Below, piece after piece: positions 48,402-62,383 of a stretch of 64,000 nucleotides of DNA (its first letter is position 1; each line of letters starts with the position of its first letter). This DNA comes from Trichoplax sp. H2 (lineage: Eukaryota; Placozoa; Uniplacotomia; Trichoplacea). A program made the translations under genes and the position numbers. The stretch is from the NCBI GenBank assembly GCA_003344405.1, contig NOWV01000122.1, positions 165,449 to 229,448 of the forward strand, in the 5' to 3' direction. The notes beneath the pieces are model-generated. The model was not told where the DNA came from and made no database searches. It saw nothing but the letters and a program-made list of their open reading frames with translations.

Positions 48402-51400
48402 CCATCATCTAAACTACTGTATTAAATAAAATTGTCTATGATACATCACGAAGTACTTCATTGCTGATCCTTATTGCACTTTCAAAGTACGTTACAATAG
48501 TAACTTAACTGACTGAGATTACGACAGATACGCTCCTGTATACATACGAGCTGAAGAGCCAAGTAGTGGGATTATTATAAGCATTAATTATGATGGAGTC
48601 TTAATTCTCTTCACCAAGTATAAGAGAAACAATCTGTAGTACATACACGTTATGCAACTCTCTATTTATAGCTAATAACATATGTCACATTATTCCATAA
48701 CTATAGTCAAGATTGCCAGTGCATTAAGAATTATTCGCACCGCAATACTGATTGATCGATAGAATATTCCTATTTTGAAACTTATCTGTTGTGTCAGTGA
48801 TTTTTACCGAAAGAACAGTTTAATTTACACAAAAGTATAACAATTGCTACTTCAACTTACTAAGGCTAAATTTACTTTTAGAATTTCCTATCGTGGAAAA
48901 TACATCACTTTATATCATCCTAGAAACGTAACTTGTAGACTAAACCATGATCGGATGGTTATTTTGCTTTCGGACGGGAGTACTGACAATTATTAAGAGC
49001 AGCAGTAAAGTGCTACAGTACTGTATAAGATCCAGATTATTTATAATTCTAACAAGAGCACTACAATGAACCTATCTATACATTTAGAATTATAATTAAT
49101 GGTTTACATAAATATCAACTTCCTCAGTATAGTTTGCACTTATTATTATTAATTGTTGCAATGGGATTACGATACGGGATAATATTTTAAAAAATCATTA
49201 TTTCAAGAATTACATCGCGACTGGATATTAACCATGGCTTCATTTTTAATTAAAGTTAAATATCCACATTTTTGGATAGATCGGTAGTTATTAAAATATT
49301 TTTATTGCATATTTAATGCAATTATAACTAACTTTTATTAGTTACCTTTATCAAATCTATAATTAAAATATAAATTAGAGCTTTAACGCAAATGCACATC
49401 AAATTAGAGACAAAACCACGAAACATAATAGAAAGGTTCAGTTGCTGAATCAATTATTAGTATTAATTAATATGAAGCCCGTGACTAAGGGCAAGCGATC
49501 TAGCAAGAATTGGTAGTCTAATTTAGCAAGAAGGCTTAGAGTCTATTACAGAGGCTAAGATTAGCAATTTTAGCGGTAAGATCTGAATTTGATCATTTAC
49601 GTAGGTAGGTTCTAGGCGAAGCAAAGTGTTAACAATGCGGGTATATTATTTGCGCTCTGTACCAAATTTCAAGACTAAAGTCAATGCTACCATGCTTCCT
49701 AAAATCTTGCGATATTGAACTACATTACTCTAGAGTTGCGTTTAAAAAAATTAAGAGGAGCTAGTTTGCTTATTTTCCGATTTAGTTTACCTTTAGATAT
49801 TTAATTTACTGCTAATTGTGTTAAAAGGATATTGTTAAATCGATATTGGTAACCTTGAACATGCTAAGACGATGTAGATTAACTATGTTTTCGAAAAAGG
49901 TTGATTAGATCCAAACTGTTGGTTCTCCTAAAATAGCTACTTAGTTACCGAATTACATTTTTTTATGATACACGGAAGTTCCTTTTAAAATAATGGTTAT
50001 GGCTCCTGACAAAGTATTTGTTTAGCTTTAATAAAATAAAGCCCACATTGATAGGAAAATACCAAATGAACTTTACGTTCAGCTTAACGTAATCATCGAA
50101 TTAGCTTAATTACCCAAACGCCTTTAGCAAAGCGGTCTTGAAGTCGAATTTTGCTTTTAGCCCTATTATAAATAGAATCTTCCGATAGCTTCATATTGCT
50201 TTTGAATGATAGAATTTGGAAAAATATCCATCAAATTTCGCTATCAGTATCTTTCAGGTGATCTTTTAAATACCATATTATGCTGTTAAGATACTCATAT
50301 TAAATTAGAAATTCTAATACAGCTTTATTTCCAGCATTATAGAACGATTTTTTTGTATTTTGCAACGGTGCAGAAATATTTCTACTGGATCCTACCTTAG
50401 GATCCTATAGTTTAAATTTATGTAAATATTATTTATTTATTTGATATTCTATTTTCATTGCAGTAATAATCGTTGCTTTGTTCGGTAATAAAACTTAATC
50501 GATTGTAGTAAATCTTGAAAATCATTGATCGCGTACTTTAAGTTCTCTTCTACACCCGCCTTTAGTAGTTTATACGTAGGTTAAAATATTAGAATGTTTA
50601 TTAAATCCTAGTTTACTTTTGTGTAAAGGTATACGTTCGCATGTTTTAACCTCTTTCCTATCGATTACAATAAATTAAAGTATATTATGATCACGTCAGA
50701 AGCAAACATTAACGGATGAAATTGTTTAATATTTATTTTCACTTCCTTAACACTCGATAAAGTCATGAATACGAATTTGATTTTACTGTATACTGAATTT
50801 GCTTCACTTATAAATGAACTAAATACTCCAACTCTAGTGAAAATATGTAACTAGCTAAGAAAAGAACAATGAATATATTGCTCTTTCTCCGCTTTTTAAT
50901 CTTGATTTTTGATTAATCAATGATTTCTTTATAACAAGAATAAATTGTACGTGATCGCAAACGCTTAAAATTTGAATGACGATAATATCAAGTTCCCAAT
51001 ACTCGTTTCTACCATCATTAAATACCATGTTATTTGTCAGCAATCTCATCATTGGCATTACTATAGTTTTAATTAGATAGTCTATCAGTTTAATATCCAC
51101 ATTTAAAAATAATTCCACTAGAGAAATACTGTAGTCCACACAGCTATTGTTGACCATTAAGAAATTCACGCGCATTATAGAATTTGATATCCATTTATAG
51201 AAATGTGAATCTATATATTGTGACAATTATGGAGGAACTATTTTGTTAGACCATGCTTATTTTGAAAGAGATTATTCCCAATTGAATTATAACCGGCTGA
51301 CAGCTTCAATGTTTCATTGCTTGTCGTACATTGTTAATAAGAACAGATGGATACTTTTAAGTCAGTTCATTAATGAGTGGAAAGGGTATGATGAGAAAAA

Positions 51401-54400
51401 GAAAATTACAAGAAACATTCTTACCTTCTTCCATTGTCCTACCTAATTTTATTTTAAAATCTTACTATTTATGAATGGACTATAAACAACTTTTATTTTA
51501 TTAATAAAGAAATCTTCAATATTCTAAACGGACTAACTAATGAACACACGATGTTCTCTTTAAAGGTATTTCTAGCTAACCGTTAAGTATACTGCGAATT
51601 TGATCACGTAGCTTTTGATTTAATGCAGTAGGTTTACACAGAAGTTTTGCAGGCATAGAAGCAGAAGCTCTAAATGAGAGATAGCTACTGTAAAGTTATT
51701 GAGATCTTGCCAATTTGTTCTTGCTGTTTTCTAATCTGATCGCTAATTTTTTTGTTTTGGTGTAAAAAAGAAATAGGAAAGCTCTTAGCTGATTGTCGGT
51801 GACATTAGCATAATAACGATGTGAAATTCAAATAATAATTCTTACTTTGAGAAGTTTTTAAAATTGTTAATTTGTTCTGGAAGTGAAATAAATAGAAAGC
51901 CTTCTCAAGTCAAAGATAAAATTTATAAGTCGCTAGCAGGATAATGTTTCGTTTAGACTATTGATGAATTCTCTATTACTATCGCCAAATAAGAAAAGTA
52001 TAGATAAAATTTTAGTGAGGTAAATTCAGTTACAAAAATTTTGTTAAAACTAATTTTTATATCACTGTGTAAAATAAAAATGAAAGTTTGAACTAATCAT
52101 TGATATAATCAAACGAAGTAAAATAAATAAAGATGTTATTCCTAGATTAATAGATTTATTTGCCATTGTAAAACAAGACATGGAAATGTTAGTTAATAAA
52201 TTAAATCTGCAACAAGACATGACGTAGATAGTAATTTATGTAAAGGCTTCACTTCGATAGCAAATAGTAGTACAATGACTACGACCTAATTTTGTAAAGT
52301 ATTACTTTAACCGTCGAGAGTAGCATTTAAAAATGAAGTGCTGGACTAAAATAGACTATGGAATAAGTTGTTTATGGTAGATAAGGGAATTAATGATTAT
52401 ATGCTTTTTCAGTTAAGATGAGAAATTGCTATATTTAAATCTGGATTTTGCTTGGATTTTAATAATTCCATATAATTATTGACGACATCTTGCTAACGAA
52501 TAGCGATAGAGTGTGGGAGTTATCCTACGGTGACCAATTGATAGATACCCTTGTCGCTAAAAATACTTTCATTCATTTCGAATGATGTAAAGAATTGAAT
52601 TGAGGTCGATATGGGAAATTAAAATCTATTTTCTATTAATTGAGTAATCATCTACAATAAAAGATTGCATCTTCACATTATATAATGATTCAACAAAGAC
52701 ATAGCGTTAGAACGAAATTTAGTAAAGGTTTCTTTCGTATTCTGAATTGGAACCTAGTTATTGAATAGTAGGATTAGCAGACTTACTCCGTCAAACTGTG
52801 TATATATATATTTTAAATTTTAGAAGTTGAATCTTAACATGTACTTCTCTATATCTATGATGATTGATAAAAACAATACAATATATGGATAAATAAAACA
52901 GTTTATATGGCAATAGCAGATCATTTATTTCTACTTTTAGTCAATATGCAGTTGTTTATTTTGAAGTTGAAAATCAAGTAGGAAACAGTCCACAAGCTGC
53001 GCAAGAAAAATCATTGATAAATGCGAATACCCGTTGCTATAGCCTGTAAGCAAATTACATTTTATGCATAACTTTGGACTGATGTTATTTTTTGTTAAGA
53101 ATTGTCTGTTATTTTCTTTCTCTTCTATGCATGGTAACTGTAAAATTGATCAACGGATGAATGCAATGATGAACTATTTTCATGTAGTGATTGTTATTCA
53201 CTTGTTTATCATGTTGATATTGAGCTATTTTAGCACGTAAGATAATGCATCTTAGAACGGTACTAAATCAATAATTGCGCATTGCCTTGGTAACATACTA
53301 CTAAATGACTAGTTAATACTAGAAGCCTGCTTGTAAATAGACATTGAAAAGGTTTATTGTTGATATCTTTATTATTTATACTGCAAATCGCTAGTCATTA
53401 ATATAGCGTAGACCTATAATACGAAATTTGAGTGAAGGGTCATAATTAAAGCCATAAAATAAATTATGACAAATCGTATAGCCGTCGTAGCGCTTGCGGT
53501 AATTATAAATATGGAAATTATGGAATAAGCAACCTAACTTGGAAAGTAAAGTTAGCTCACTTATTTCTTTATCCATGACAGGATGAAGATTATGCAACGT
53601 TAATACTATTTCATCATATTGTTATTTTTATTTACGAAAATGTTATTATTCTTTAAATTTTGCAATCACAATTGTTATTCATTTGATTTTCTTGCCTATC
53701 TTTGAGATTATTTTGCACTTGAAATTGATAATAAGTTTATTCAAGAACAAATCTATCGCCGTCATTATGTTAACGAACTGTTTTCAATGATAACGTAGCC
53801 AATAATAATCAATCAATCATTTGGATTCCCTTAAGCAAGATGAAAAATTCAATTCAGTTAAATTATTCAAGCAAAAATACAGCTGCATCTATTCAATCAT
53901 CAATCAATATAATATCTAAAATGTCTAAACAAATAATCACGACAATACATTTCTCTACGAGCATTAATTTTAAAAATGTCAGGAATTTAATTCATCAACA
54001 ATAGAATTAAAATTAATTTATCAACCGCGCTTGCTTTGGTACTTATTTCAATGTAATACTGTAAAAGTCATTAGTTGAAGTTTTATACGTTCGAAGTTAT
54101 CCCTGAGAGAGATGAACATTGAATCCTGTGATTGATGAATCGATTTGATAACCTTAAGTTATAGAATTCGAAATTTTATTCGATTTTTTTTATTTCGATT
54201 GGATAATTATAACACCTGAGATAGTAATATCTTGCTTCAGCTGGATTAATTTTCCTTACCCAATAACTGCTAATCTAAAGTGTTATTGAACATCAACTTG
54301 GATTGACTTGGAAAACAACACAAATTCGATTTTTATGCCTCAAATTCCATCAATTTAAACTGGGATTGGAATAACTTTAGTCCCTCTCTACTTTAAGTGT

Positions 54401-55462
54401 ATTTTCAATCAATACCAATGTATTGAAATACTTGTTTTGAGGATTAGAATAATTAAAGTCCACTAAAACCGATTTATAATTATTTCTTTCCCGGCTCCTT
54501 TCGGATTACACTTATAATTCGCTGAAAAATCTACAAATTTCATTTCGTATAAATATCTCAGAATAAGGTGAGAATTCGTCTTTATTATCATAAGGTTGAA
54601 ATCAGTTCATTGCCAAATTAACCAATTTGTTGGATTTTACTTTGATATGAGTTTGATCTGTTTGTGCAGTTTTGTTAATTGGATCTTCAACTTGTATTAG
54701 CGCAGATGAATAAATTAACTACTAATAATAACATAATCAATGTTTCTATTTTGCATTCTCTATAAATATATATTAAATTCTTACTAGTTTAAATTTTGTG
54801 TCGTCCACTAATTAATTATATCTAAAGTATTATTAGGATAGCCATTTAGTAAGACTTTACTGTGTTCTACTATATCATTGTTGAGTTATTTTAGCATCAA
54901 CTTTCAATAGTAAACTCTTACTAACATAATTAATATGCTGTCTTCTATCAATAACACTCAGCAAATTATTGACTGTGAACAACGTCAGTTACTGAACATG
55001 TATAAAATATCTGCCGCAAATTGAATACTAAGTGATAATTGATTTTTCTTGTCTTTAGCATTGATTTGGATATTATTCAATTTATTTCCGTCAAATCTCG
55101 AGAATTTATAAGAGAAGGTGATTCAATTTCTGAATCAGTAGGTTGCTATAGATTCCAACCGAACTCTCATTGACTTGAATTTTTCCTGATTTTTGTTTTT
55201 ATTTAGCTACGGTAGTATTGAAATTTCCGTACGTTCAAATTTTTTTTGTCTCTTTATTCTCTTTTTTCTTCTGTTGCATGTTAAATATAGAAATTATTCT
55301 CGTAAATAGGTTTTGAAAAAATCTTTCCTTTGTCTATAACGCTATATCATTTTGATTCTGATTAAATTTCATCTACTTTCACCTTTCTGACTTGGTTACT
55401 GTTAATTATCACTATCATTTATAGACTGATTATAATCAAATTGATCACGATACCTCTAAATC
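48402..55462. other. Gene-poor region upstream of the third receptor
   Basis: No supportable gene. A 123-codon minus-strand frame (50855-51226) opens at TTG and has no recognisable domain. A plus-strand frame next to it (51243-51446) also lacks an ATG start. A protein-like stretch near 52098-52227 (read as RLIDLFAIVKQDMEMLV, then QQDM) could be another gene relic. A minus-strand frame at 53391-53597 is likewise unassigned. Confidence 0.4.
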
Positions 55463-56668
55463 ATGGCAACCTGGCCGATAACTGGCTATTTCTCGCCCAG
55501 TGATCATCCCTCCAGTCTACCAACTACTACTTTATCTTCCATCGCCGACGGAATATGGACAACTTCTGCTTCTAACGCAACTTCAGTACCTTCAAGCAAT
55601 TACACTTACTATTTACCACCTCAGCTTGTCATCTCGACGTGGAATATCGCATTTATTGTCATCTATGCTGCGTTATTAACTATCGGTGTACCCGCTAATA
55701 TTTTTGTTTTAGTAGTTATTTATCGTTCACCTAAATTAAAAGGCGTAGCTAATTACTATTTAATCAATTTAATGTATGCTGATCTCCTCGTGTTAAGCAT
55801 TAATGTACCATTTAGTTTAATTACTGATATTATGCATGAAAATCGGCACTATATGCTGGGTAACGCAATATGTAAGCTTTCACCAGCAATTAGTCAAGCA
55901 TGTTTCTATACTATGTCGTTAACATTGACGATTATTAGTGTCGATCGTTATTTTCAAGTGGTTTATCCATCGTCAAAATTTTGGATTACCAAATCAGTTG
56001 TTCTGGTCATTTCCAGTATATGGCTAATATCGAGCTTGTTGGTTATTCCAACACTGATCTTTGTCTCTACAGAAAACATACGTGGCATGAAACTTTGTGT
56101 TAATTTAATGCCTAGCAATATTCGCTCAGTCTATCGCCTCTTGGTTGTTATTATTATTTATCTTATACCCTTCGTTATCATGCTATATTGCAATTTTCAT
56201 ATGCTTATTGCTGTTCTACGAACTGGTAAAACAACATCTAGTAATCAAATTGCTACTAAAATGAAAAAGCGTGTGATGGTTATTGTAAGTTTAATTATAT
56301 TGGCATTTGTAGTATGTATTGCACCTAGTCAAATTTATAAAATTTTTCTTGAATATTCCGTAATTCGGATATCAGCAGCAACTATAATTAAAATTTCCGT
56401 CGTCTGTCGCACTATCGCCTATTTTGATACTTTAATCAATCCAATACTTTATGCAGCATTAAATACAAGATTCCGTGAAGGCTGTAAAGATATTACGCAT
56501 TCTTTTATCAATCGACGATTTACCGCATTACCTGGTGAAATATCTAGAGCTGATTTAATCCTTCAGACCAAAAATCAATCGTTAGCCATCAAAGAGCTAT
56601 GCACACCAGCATTGGCGATCACCATTTGCCATGATGAAATCACAAAAACAACCGATCAATCATGCTAA
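55463..56668 (+). CDS. Class A GPCR, peptide-receptor-like
   Basis: An intronless 401-residue receptor starting MATWPITG at an AATCATGG context. The 52-residue Ser/Thr-rich N-terminus has sequons (NAT, NYT). Seven helices lie near 58-86, 97-121, 137-161, 177-200, 223-250, 268-293 and 311-331. Landmarks are N79 (1.50), D107 (2.50), C137 paired with C212, D161-R162-Y163 exactly 25 residues after C137, W187, P236, P288 (6.50) and NPILY at 326-330. The LTLTIISVDRY helix-3 end resembles receptors of the NPY, tachykinin and RFamide group, so a neuropeptide ligand is likely but not shown. Oddly, the toggle Trp 6.48 is Ile (CIAP instead of CWxP), and position 5.58 is Asn. The C-tail is about 70 residues with several Ser/Thr. 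It is not closely related to the two minus-strand receptors. Confidence 0.93.
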   Translation: MATWPITGYFSPSDHPSSLPTTTLSSIADGIWTTSASNATSVPSSNYTYYLPPQLVISTWNIAFIVIYAALLTIGVPANIFVLVVIYRSPKLKGVANYYLINLMYADLLVLSINVPFSLITDIMHENRHYMLGNAICKLSPAISQACFYTMSLTLTIISVDRYFQVVYPSSKFWITKSVVLVISSIWLISSLLVIPTLIFVSTENIRGMKLCVNLMPSNIRSVYRLLVVIIIYLIPFVIMLYCNFHMLIAVLRTGKTTSSNQIATKMKKRVMVIVSLIILAFVVCIAPSQIYKIFLEYSVIRISAATIIKISVVCRTIAYFDTLINPILYAALNTRFREGCKDITHSFINRRFTALPGEISRADLILQTKNQSLAIKELCTPALAITICHDEITKTTDQSC

Positions 56669-56824
56669 TATCTATCTTATACATCGATTAACTATCACCC
56701 TCATCAAATACTTCAGAATGCATTTACAGCATGCATCTCTTTTCATATTGAACGCCAAAGATTTCAAGAAAGATAGAAGTTTCTGCTAGCTAATGTATTA
56801 TAATAATATTTACTGTCGTGAATG

Positions 56825-56830
56825 AATAAA
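56825..56830 (+). terminator. Candidate polyadenylation signal AATAAA
   Basis: AATAAA lies 157 bases past the stop codon of the receptor gene, in a plausible 3' UTR position. Chance occurrence cannot be excluded. Confidence 0.45.
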
Positions 56831-59800
56831 GAAAACATGCAAATGATATGTATATTGACTTGTATTTCCTTATAGATAAGAGAAAGAAGGCACAAACTAA
56901 AATTTTATTTGGGAAATAATCAATTATTGATTATTGTCAAAGAATACTTTATATATGTTTGCGTAGACCACGTAGATCCCGTTATTTTATAAAATGGATC
57001 ACGTAAGACCGCTGTACTAATTTTTATCCTGCTTAAGTGGCCATAAAACTTAACTATGAAGAAAACATCAAGGTTTTTACCTAAATAAAGCATATTGGTT
57101 AAAATCGCTCCTGAAATAATGCCGTATTAGAATACAGACTGTTAATAAGAGAATGAATAAGTCGAATATTTAATTCATGGTTAGCCGGGCTTAAAGCGAA
57201 TAACGCTGATTAAATTTGGTAAAAAATCAAATATGATCAGGATTTCATTTGAATATTTGACTTGGCTTTGTTCTTTAATGATGAATATGAAAATTTCCTA
57301 TAATAAAGATTTATTGTTACATCCTTCTGTATAGGATAGAATACTATGTCTTAAATATATTTAGGAATATTGAGCTAATTATTTTTTATTTTGAGTAGAA
57401 TCTACATTAATGTTAGTTCTCGTTTTAGAAATATTAGATGCGTGTATTATACTTTAAGATTTCTTATTCAATGTTAATATATAAAAATTGATTATGATCT
57501 TAATGTTACGTGTATTGTATCAAAACTAGCGGCTATGAGAAATCTTGATGAGTAAAATATCTTCTATATTATACGTTGTTACGTTAATGAGAATATTCTC
57601 ATACTTTAAATACTTGATAGTAAATGATCAAATCATTCTTGAAGCGTATTTTATTTGATAGTTAGTCTAAAAATTCATTTTAAGAGTTAAGATGAAGGTA
57701 AATCAGTCTTAGTTTCATCGTACGTGATGATTTTTATGTCTAATGTACTTGCACGGTCTGAACTCAAATGAAGTTAATATGAATGCTTTAACTATTTCTA
57801 GAATTAGATACTATTTAGACGAGAGAATAACTTTTCAATTAAGTGTTTGTTTTAAATCGATCATTTGCAGCTTGGTCTTCTTTATCGATGAGATTGAGAA
57901 GGACTTTATAATAATTATGCCAAAATATGGCGGCAAATTGTGGTAATGGCTTTGAGATTGTATTCCCGAAATCTTTGTAATACTCATTCAATTCTGCCTT
58001 AGTAGACAGTGAAAGCTTTTTTGAGCAAATGTGATTAGAAAATTATTCTAGTCTCGACTATAATACATACGTAATTCAATTTACATGACACCTGCTTTAA
58101 AAATGTAATTAAACGTGAAAGAATAGAATTTTATTTTAATATCAATAAAGCATTAATGCTTAAGCTCATTAATATGGAGGCAGGCTATCCAATCTGGACG
58201 CATTAATATGGCTGACGATTTTAATGTTTGTGCAGACATGGATAAAATTTTAAATCTACCTGTGTATCGTGTCATAGTATTGCATTTTGAGAAACAAAGA
58301 AGGATAATATGTATTTCAATAGCGTATCCGATGTATATCCATCCATATGCTTATACTGTAATTTTAAAGTAAAGAACAATTTGGAGCTGAGATTGTATAT
58401 CATAAAAGCGATCATTGCGGATAAGAAATGGCAAATACTCAGCTGCACTCTGTCTATTTGAGACTATTGTAAATAATTCTATCACAGACTTTAAAATATA
58501 TTAAAACAATTATTTATGATCAATCATCTTATCATGAAATGGATGTCTGTAAAATTTGAATAGCTTCAAAATTACTTCAAATTTCATTATGGTCATGATG
58601 AATTAAAAGAATTAGGCTAAATTTTATCAGATTAGTATTAGCAAAAATAGCGTCCAGCGTTACATCTGTGAGCACTACGGTAATAATTGTTAGTATAGAA
58701 AATTAATGAGGTGAAATCGACGTAGAAAAAAATGTACCATTGCTTTTAATAGAGTGAGTAGCGATTATTACTGTATAATTATTCTTTCTTCTCTGAAAAG
58801 TAGAATATTGAAACATATACTCACTATCCCTCACAGTATGCTTTTAGTTCAATATTTGCCCAAATCTTCATTTATAAGGGTGCGATTCTATCACTTCCAT
58901 CATTAGTCAGTAGATTATAATTATCTGGACTCGTTTGTGCGGCATTATCGATTTTAACCTTATGATGTGCATAGACAAAACATCTATTGATATTTATGTT
59001 TATATCCTATATTATACTTAAGATTTTAATGACCATTAAAATTATTGAGTCATCAGATGCGCAAGAGAACAAAGACGGATATCAGAATTGTTTTTTTATT
59101 TGGTTTCTTTACCAAATTTATAAATTATGATTTGGCCAATTCGTAACCGGTATAATGAGTAATTTGTAGGAAATAATATTACACCACTGTTAATTCTTGA
59201 ATCTTTAACTGAAAAAAGTTAGGTGTATAGCGGTTCCTAAATGATTGTGATCTAATGACAGCGACATAATATATTAATGTACTCATTTAAGCCTCAAATC
59301 AGAATCATGAAGTATACACCTTGTAGTTGCGTAATAAGTAGCAATAACATTTCCTGAAAGCATGCTGTCTAAATTGTCGGAGGGTAATGATGACTCCAAT
59401 TTGAATCATTCAAATTTCCCAAATTTGTTGCCAGATATCGATAATTTATATATTTAAAATGAATTTACACCTACCGCTTTGGACGTTACGGTAAATTGTC
59501 TACATTACTCTAGAAGTAACTAGAAATGCATTCTGATAATATCACACAATACTATACTAATATATATGCAACTCTAATGATTAGTTTTAATTGGGATTTT
59601 ACCAAAGAATTGCAATGACGATATTGAGTCTACAACATTTAGAAAGGTGGGTTTACAGCTTGTATTAACTCTCTTTGTAACTAATACGGACCTTTATAAT
59701 CTGGTGATTAGACACAGGCAGATATCAATTTGTTGACTTAGGCTGCTTTAGCTGCATTGTTTTGAAACTAATTAACGGTTGAAATTCCTGTTTCGTGATT

Positions 59801-61605
59801 GCTGATATGAGCTACCGGCAATTTTGGGTTTTATTGCAAAGAAAGGGCTCGAAATGAAATAAACTTGATTGATATAGAATAAAATTAGTAACATACGATA
59901 TTGAATGATGTTTACGTGATTTTATAACCTTTGATCCCTCTACTATTTTATTTTTAACTAAAAGTTATTCAGGTTGCAATAAAGAATCATATTATGTTAA
60001 GTCTAGCGATTGAGAAATGCATTTCCAATACTGTAAAATAATACGAGATATCAATGTAGCAAAACTATTGTAAAATAGCATTATTCCACTTTTGTTTGAT
60101 GATTGGTAGCGAAAGTATAAGGCCAGCCTGTTATGACTATAACATTATTCTAGCGGTCTATCTTAGGAGATTATGTACTAGAGTTGTACGCCGTTCAATG
60201 TGATTACACCTACTTAGATACCCTTGATTTTAGGTTGCTTATTTATTGCTAAGAGTTTAAGATTTACTGCTAGTCTGTAACTAGATGTAATTTCTAACGG
60301 ATAAATGAGGTATAACTGACAATTATGATATTCTGTAATATAGACTATTGTTATTTTCTTGTCCATTTTAATTTCTGTAATCTGTGGTTAAATTAGTCAG
60401 GATACCTAGGTATTCGTTTTGTAAATGTACTGTCATTTTAAATAAAGTGCGCAGTATATCATTTATATTTTAACCGTGCATAATCGAGCTGTTTTACAAA
60501 ATTATAATTAAACTATTAAAGCATAGTAGCAATGGACATCGAAATTAGCTTTAGCTTCCCGCTTGCCTAATCGCGTTGGAAGTATGATAACATACCAATA
60601 GATTTATAGACAGATTCCAAGCAACCATTCAAACAAAGTGACAGATTTAATTGTTTACTACACGTAGTTTGATTTTAATTCTTAATTGATTGATACTGCT
60701 ATCAAATAGCAACGTGCTGATCTCAATCTATGATGAAAAGCCGATAGTAAATAAAAAATCATTGTCGTCAAATTACGGTTGTCTAAGAATGATGACGAAA
60801 ACGGACGGATGAGTGATTACTTGGAATTTTTAAATTCGCGAAAGTTCACGTCGTATTTTTTGAATCTGTTTATTTTGAATTTGCTAGCTGCTAGGACCGC
60901 CTTAAGTTCATTACTGATAAATTGATATTATCATTTTACTATGCTTGAAAATTGATAGCCGTTATTAATCTGTTTAGGACAACAAGCCCTTTCAATATTA
61001 TTATCGTAATGCAATCATATTATATACTTTCATTGGATACCCGTATCAATATTACTGGATTAAGTTGTACTTTTGCTGGTTTTGTATTTCTAGGGATAGG
61101 ATGGATTTACCAACCTCAATGATTATCTAGATCATTAGAAATCGCCAACATCACGTGTCGTCCATGTTATTCGTTGCTTTTCATGCTAATGGAAATATTC
61201 AATAGTCGCCTACTTTTATAACTACATCGTCTACATAATTGTTTGTTAAGCCTATTCGATGATGATAAATTGAGCAACTCATTCTTGTTCAAAACTCTCT
61301 CGATTTCTAATAGTAGTTGATGATAGTTGGAAGGATATGTAATATCTGTTTGTTGATTTTCCTACGCAATATGGGGAAGAAAAGAGTAAGCGGACTATTC
61401 ATGCGTTTTGAAAGTTTTATTGATGCGTTGCACATGCTATAATTTAGTGTTACAACAGAGTATCCTGCTGGGAATGATTGAGCAGATTGACTTTACTGTA
61501 TGTACTGTGGATTTCAAGTCATTGACAACGCTAGACAGAAATCATGTTTGGTGCAGAATTGGCGACATATTGCATGAGTTGTCGTTTTGTAATTCGATAG
61601 CGTAT
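56831..61605. other. Intergenic, no clear gene
   Basis: AT-rich sequence. A 67-codon frame (57743-57946) has no support. A 77-codon frame (61408-61641) is less AT-rich and more coding-like, but it opens at TTG and runs into the tandem repeat that follows, so I leave it uncalled. Confidence 0.4.
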
Positions 61606-61760
61606 AATAACCTGTTTAAAATATTATCCATATCGACATGAAAGTAACTGTCCAATAATAACCTGTTTAAATATTATCCTAATCGACATGAAAGAAACTG
61701 TCCAATAATAACCTGTTTAAAATATTATCCTTATCGACATGAAAGAAACTGTCCAATAAT
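61606..61760. repeat. Three-copy tandem repeat, 50-51 bp period
   Basis: Units start at 61606, 61657 and 61707 with AATAACCTGTTTAAA. Each contains TCGACATGAAAG and ends CTGTCCAATAAT. The units differ by only a few substitutions and a one-base indel. Confidence 0.9.
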
Positions 61761-62102
61761 GTGCTTATGCCAGCTTCAAGTGAGTGAGTAGTGGAATAAA
61801 GTGCCGTCTATTTGCCACCGAAGTAAGGCGGACTATTTTTCAGTCGTTTCTTGTTGCAAGGCTCGCTTTGGAACCTACTCGCATTTTAACCCATCGCTTT
61901 GTCCTTCTTTTGAATATGTTCGGTCCTAGAGATAGAAATAAAGTATGTCTATTTTCGTTGTTACTATCACCGGTCATAGAGGTCCAGTACCGTACAAAAA
62001 TGATTGGTCAAGTCCAAAAGCTACAGTTCCAAATTAAGCAGGATTCAGATGACAAGAGGCAGCACACTGGTCGAGATACTGTATCAAGTACTTTACTGTA
62101 TT

Positions 62103-62315
62103 ATTGATCAATATCAGCGGTCATCTAAAGTATTTTTTCAATCAAGTATTTATTATTAATATCAACGGTCATCAAAAAGTATTTTTTCAATCAAGTATGT
62201 ATCATCAATATCACCGATCATCAAATAGTATATTTTCAATCAAGTATGGACTATTAATATCACTGATCATGAAAGTAGTTTACTATTAATATCACTGGTC
62301 ATAAAAGTATGTAGT
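62103..62315. repeat. Tandem repeat, about 49 bp period, four to five units
   Basis: Units carry AATATCA(G/A/C)CGGTCATC followed by AGTATTTTTTCAATCAAGTAT. The last two units are shortened. The AATATCxCCGGTCAT core is shared with the 69-bp minisatellite downstream, so the two arrays appear related. Confidence 0.85.
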
Positions 62316-62383
62316 TTTGTCCTTCAAGTGCAAAAGTATTTTTGTACTTCTAAACGCATTGATAGCACTGTCAATAAAGTATT

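Noticed and set aside
50855-51226. 123-codon minus-strand frame
   Set aside because: It has no ATG at its start (TTG), no recognisable domain and no splice-site support. A frame of this length can occur by chance in 64 kb, although decayed coding sequence cannot be excluded.
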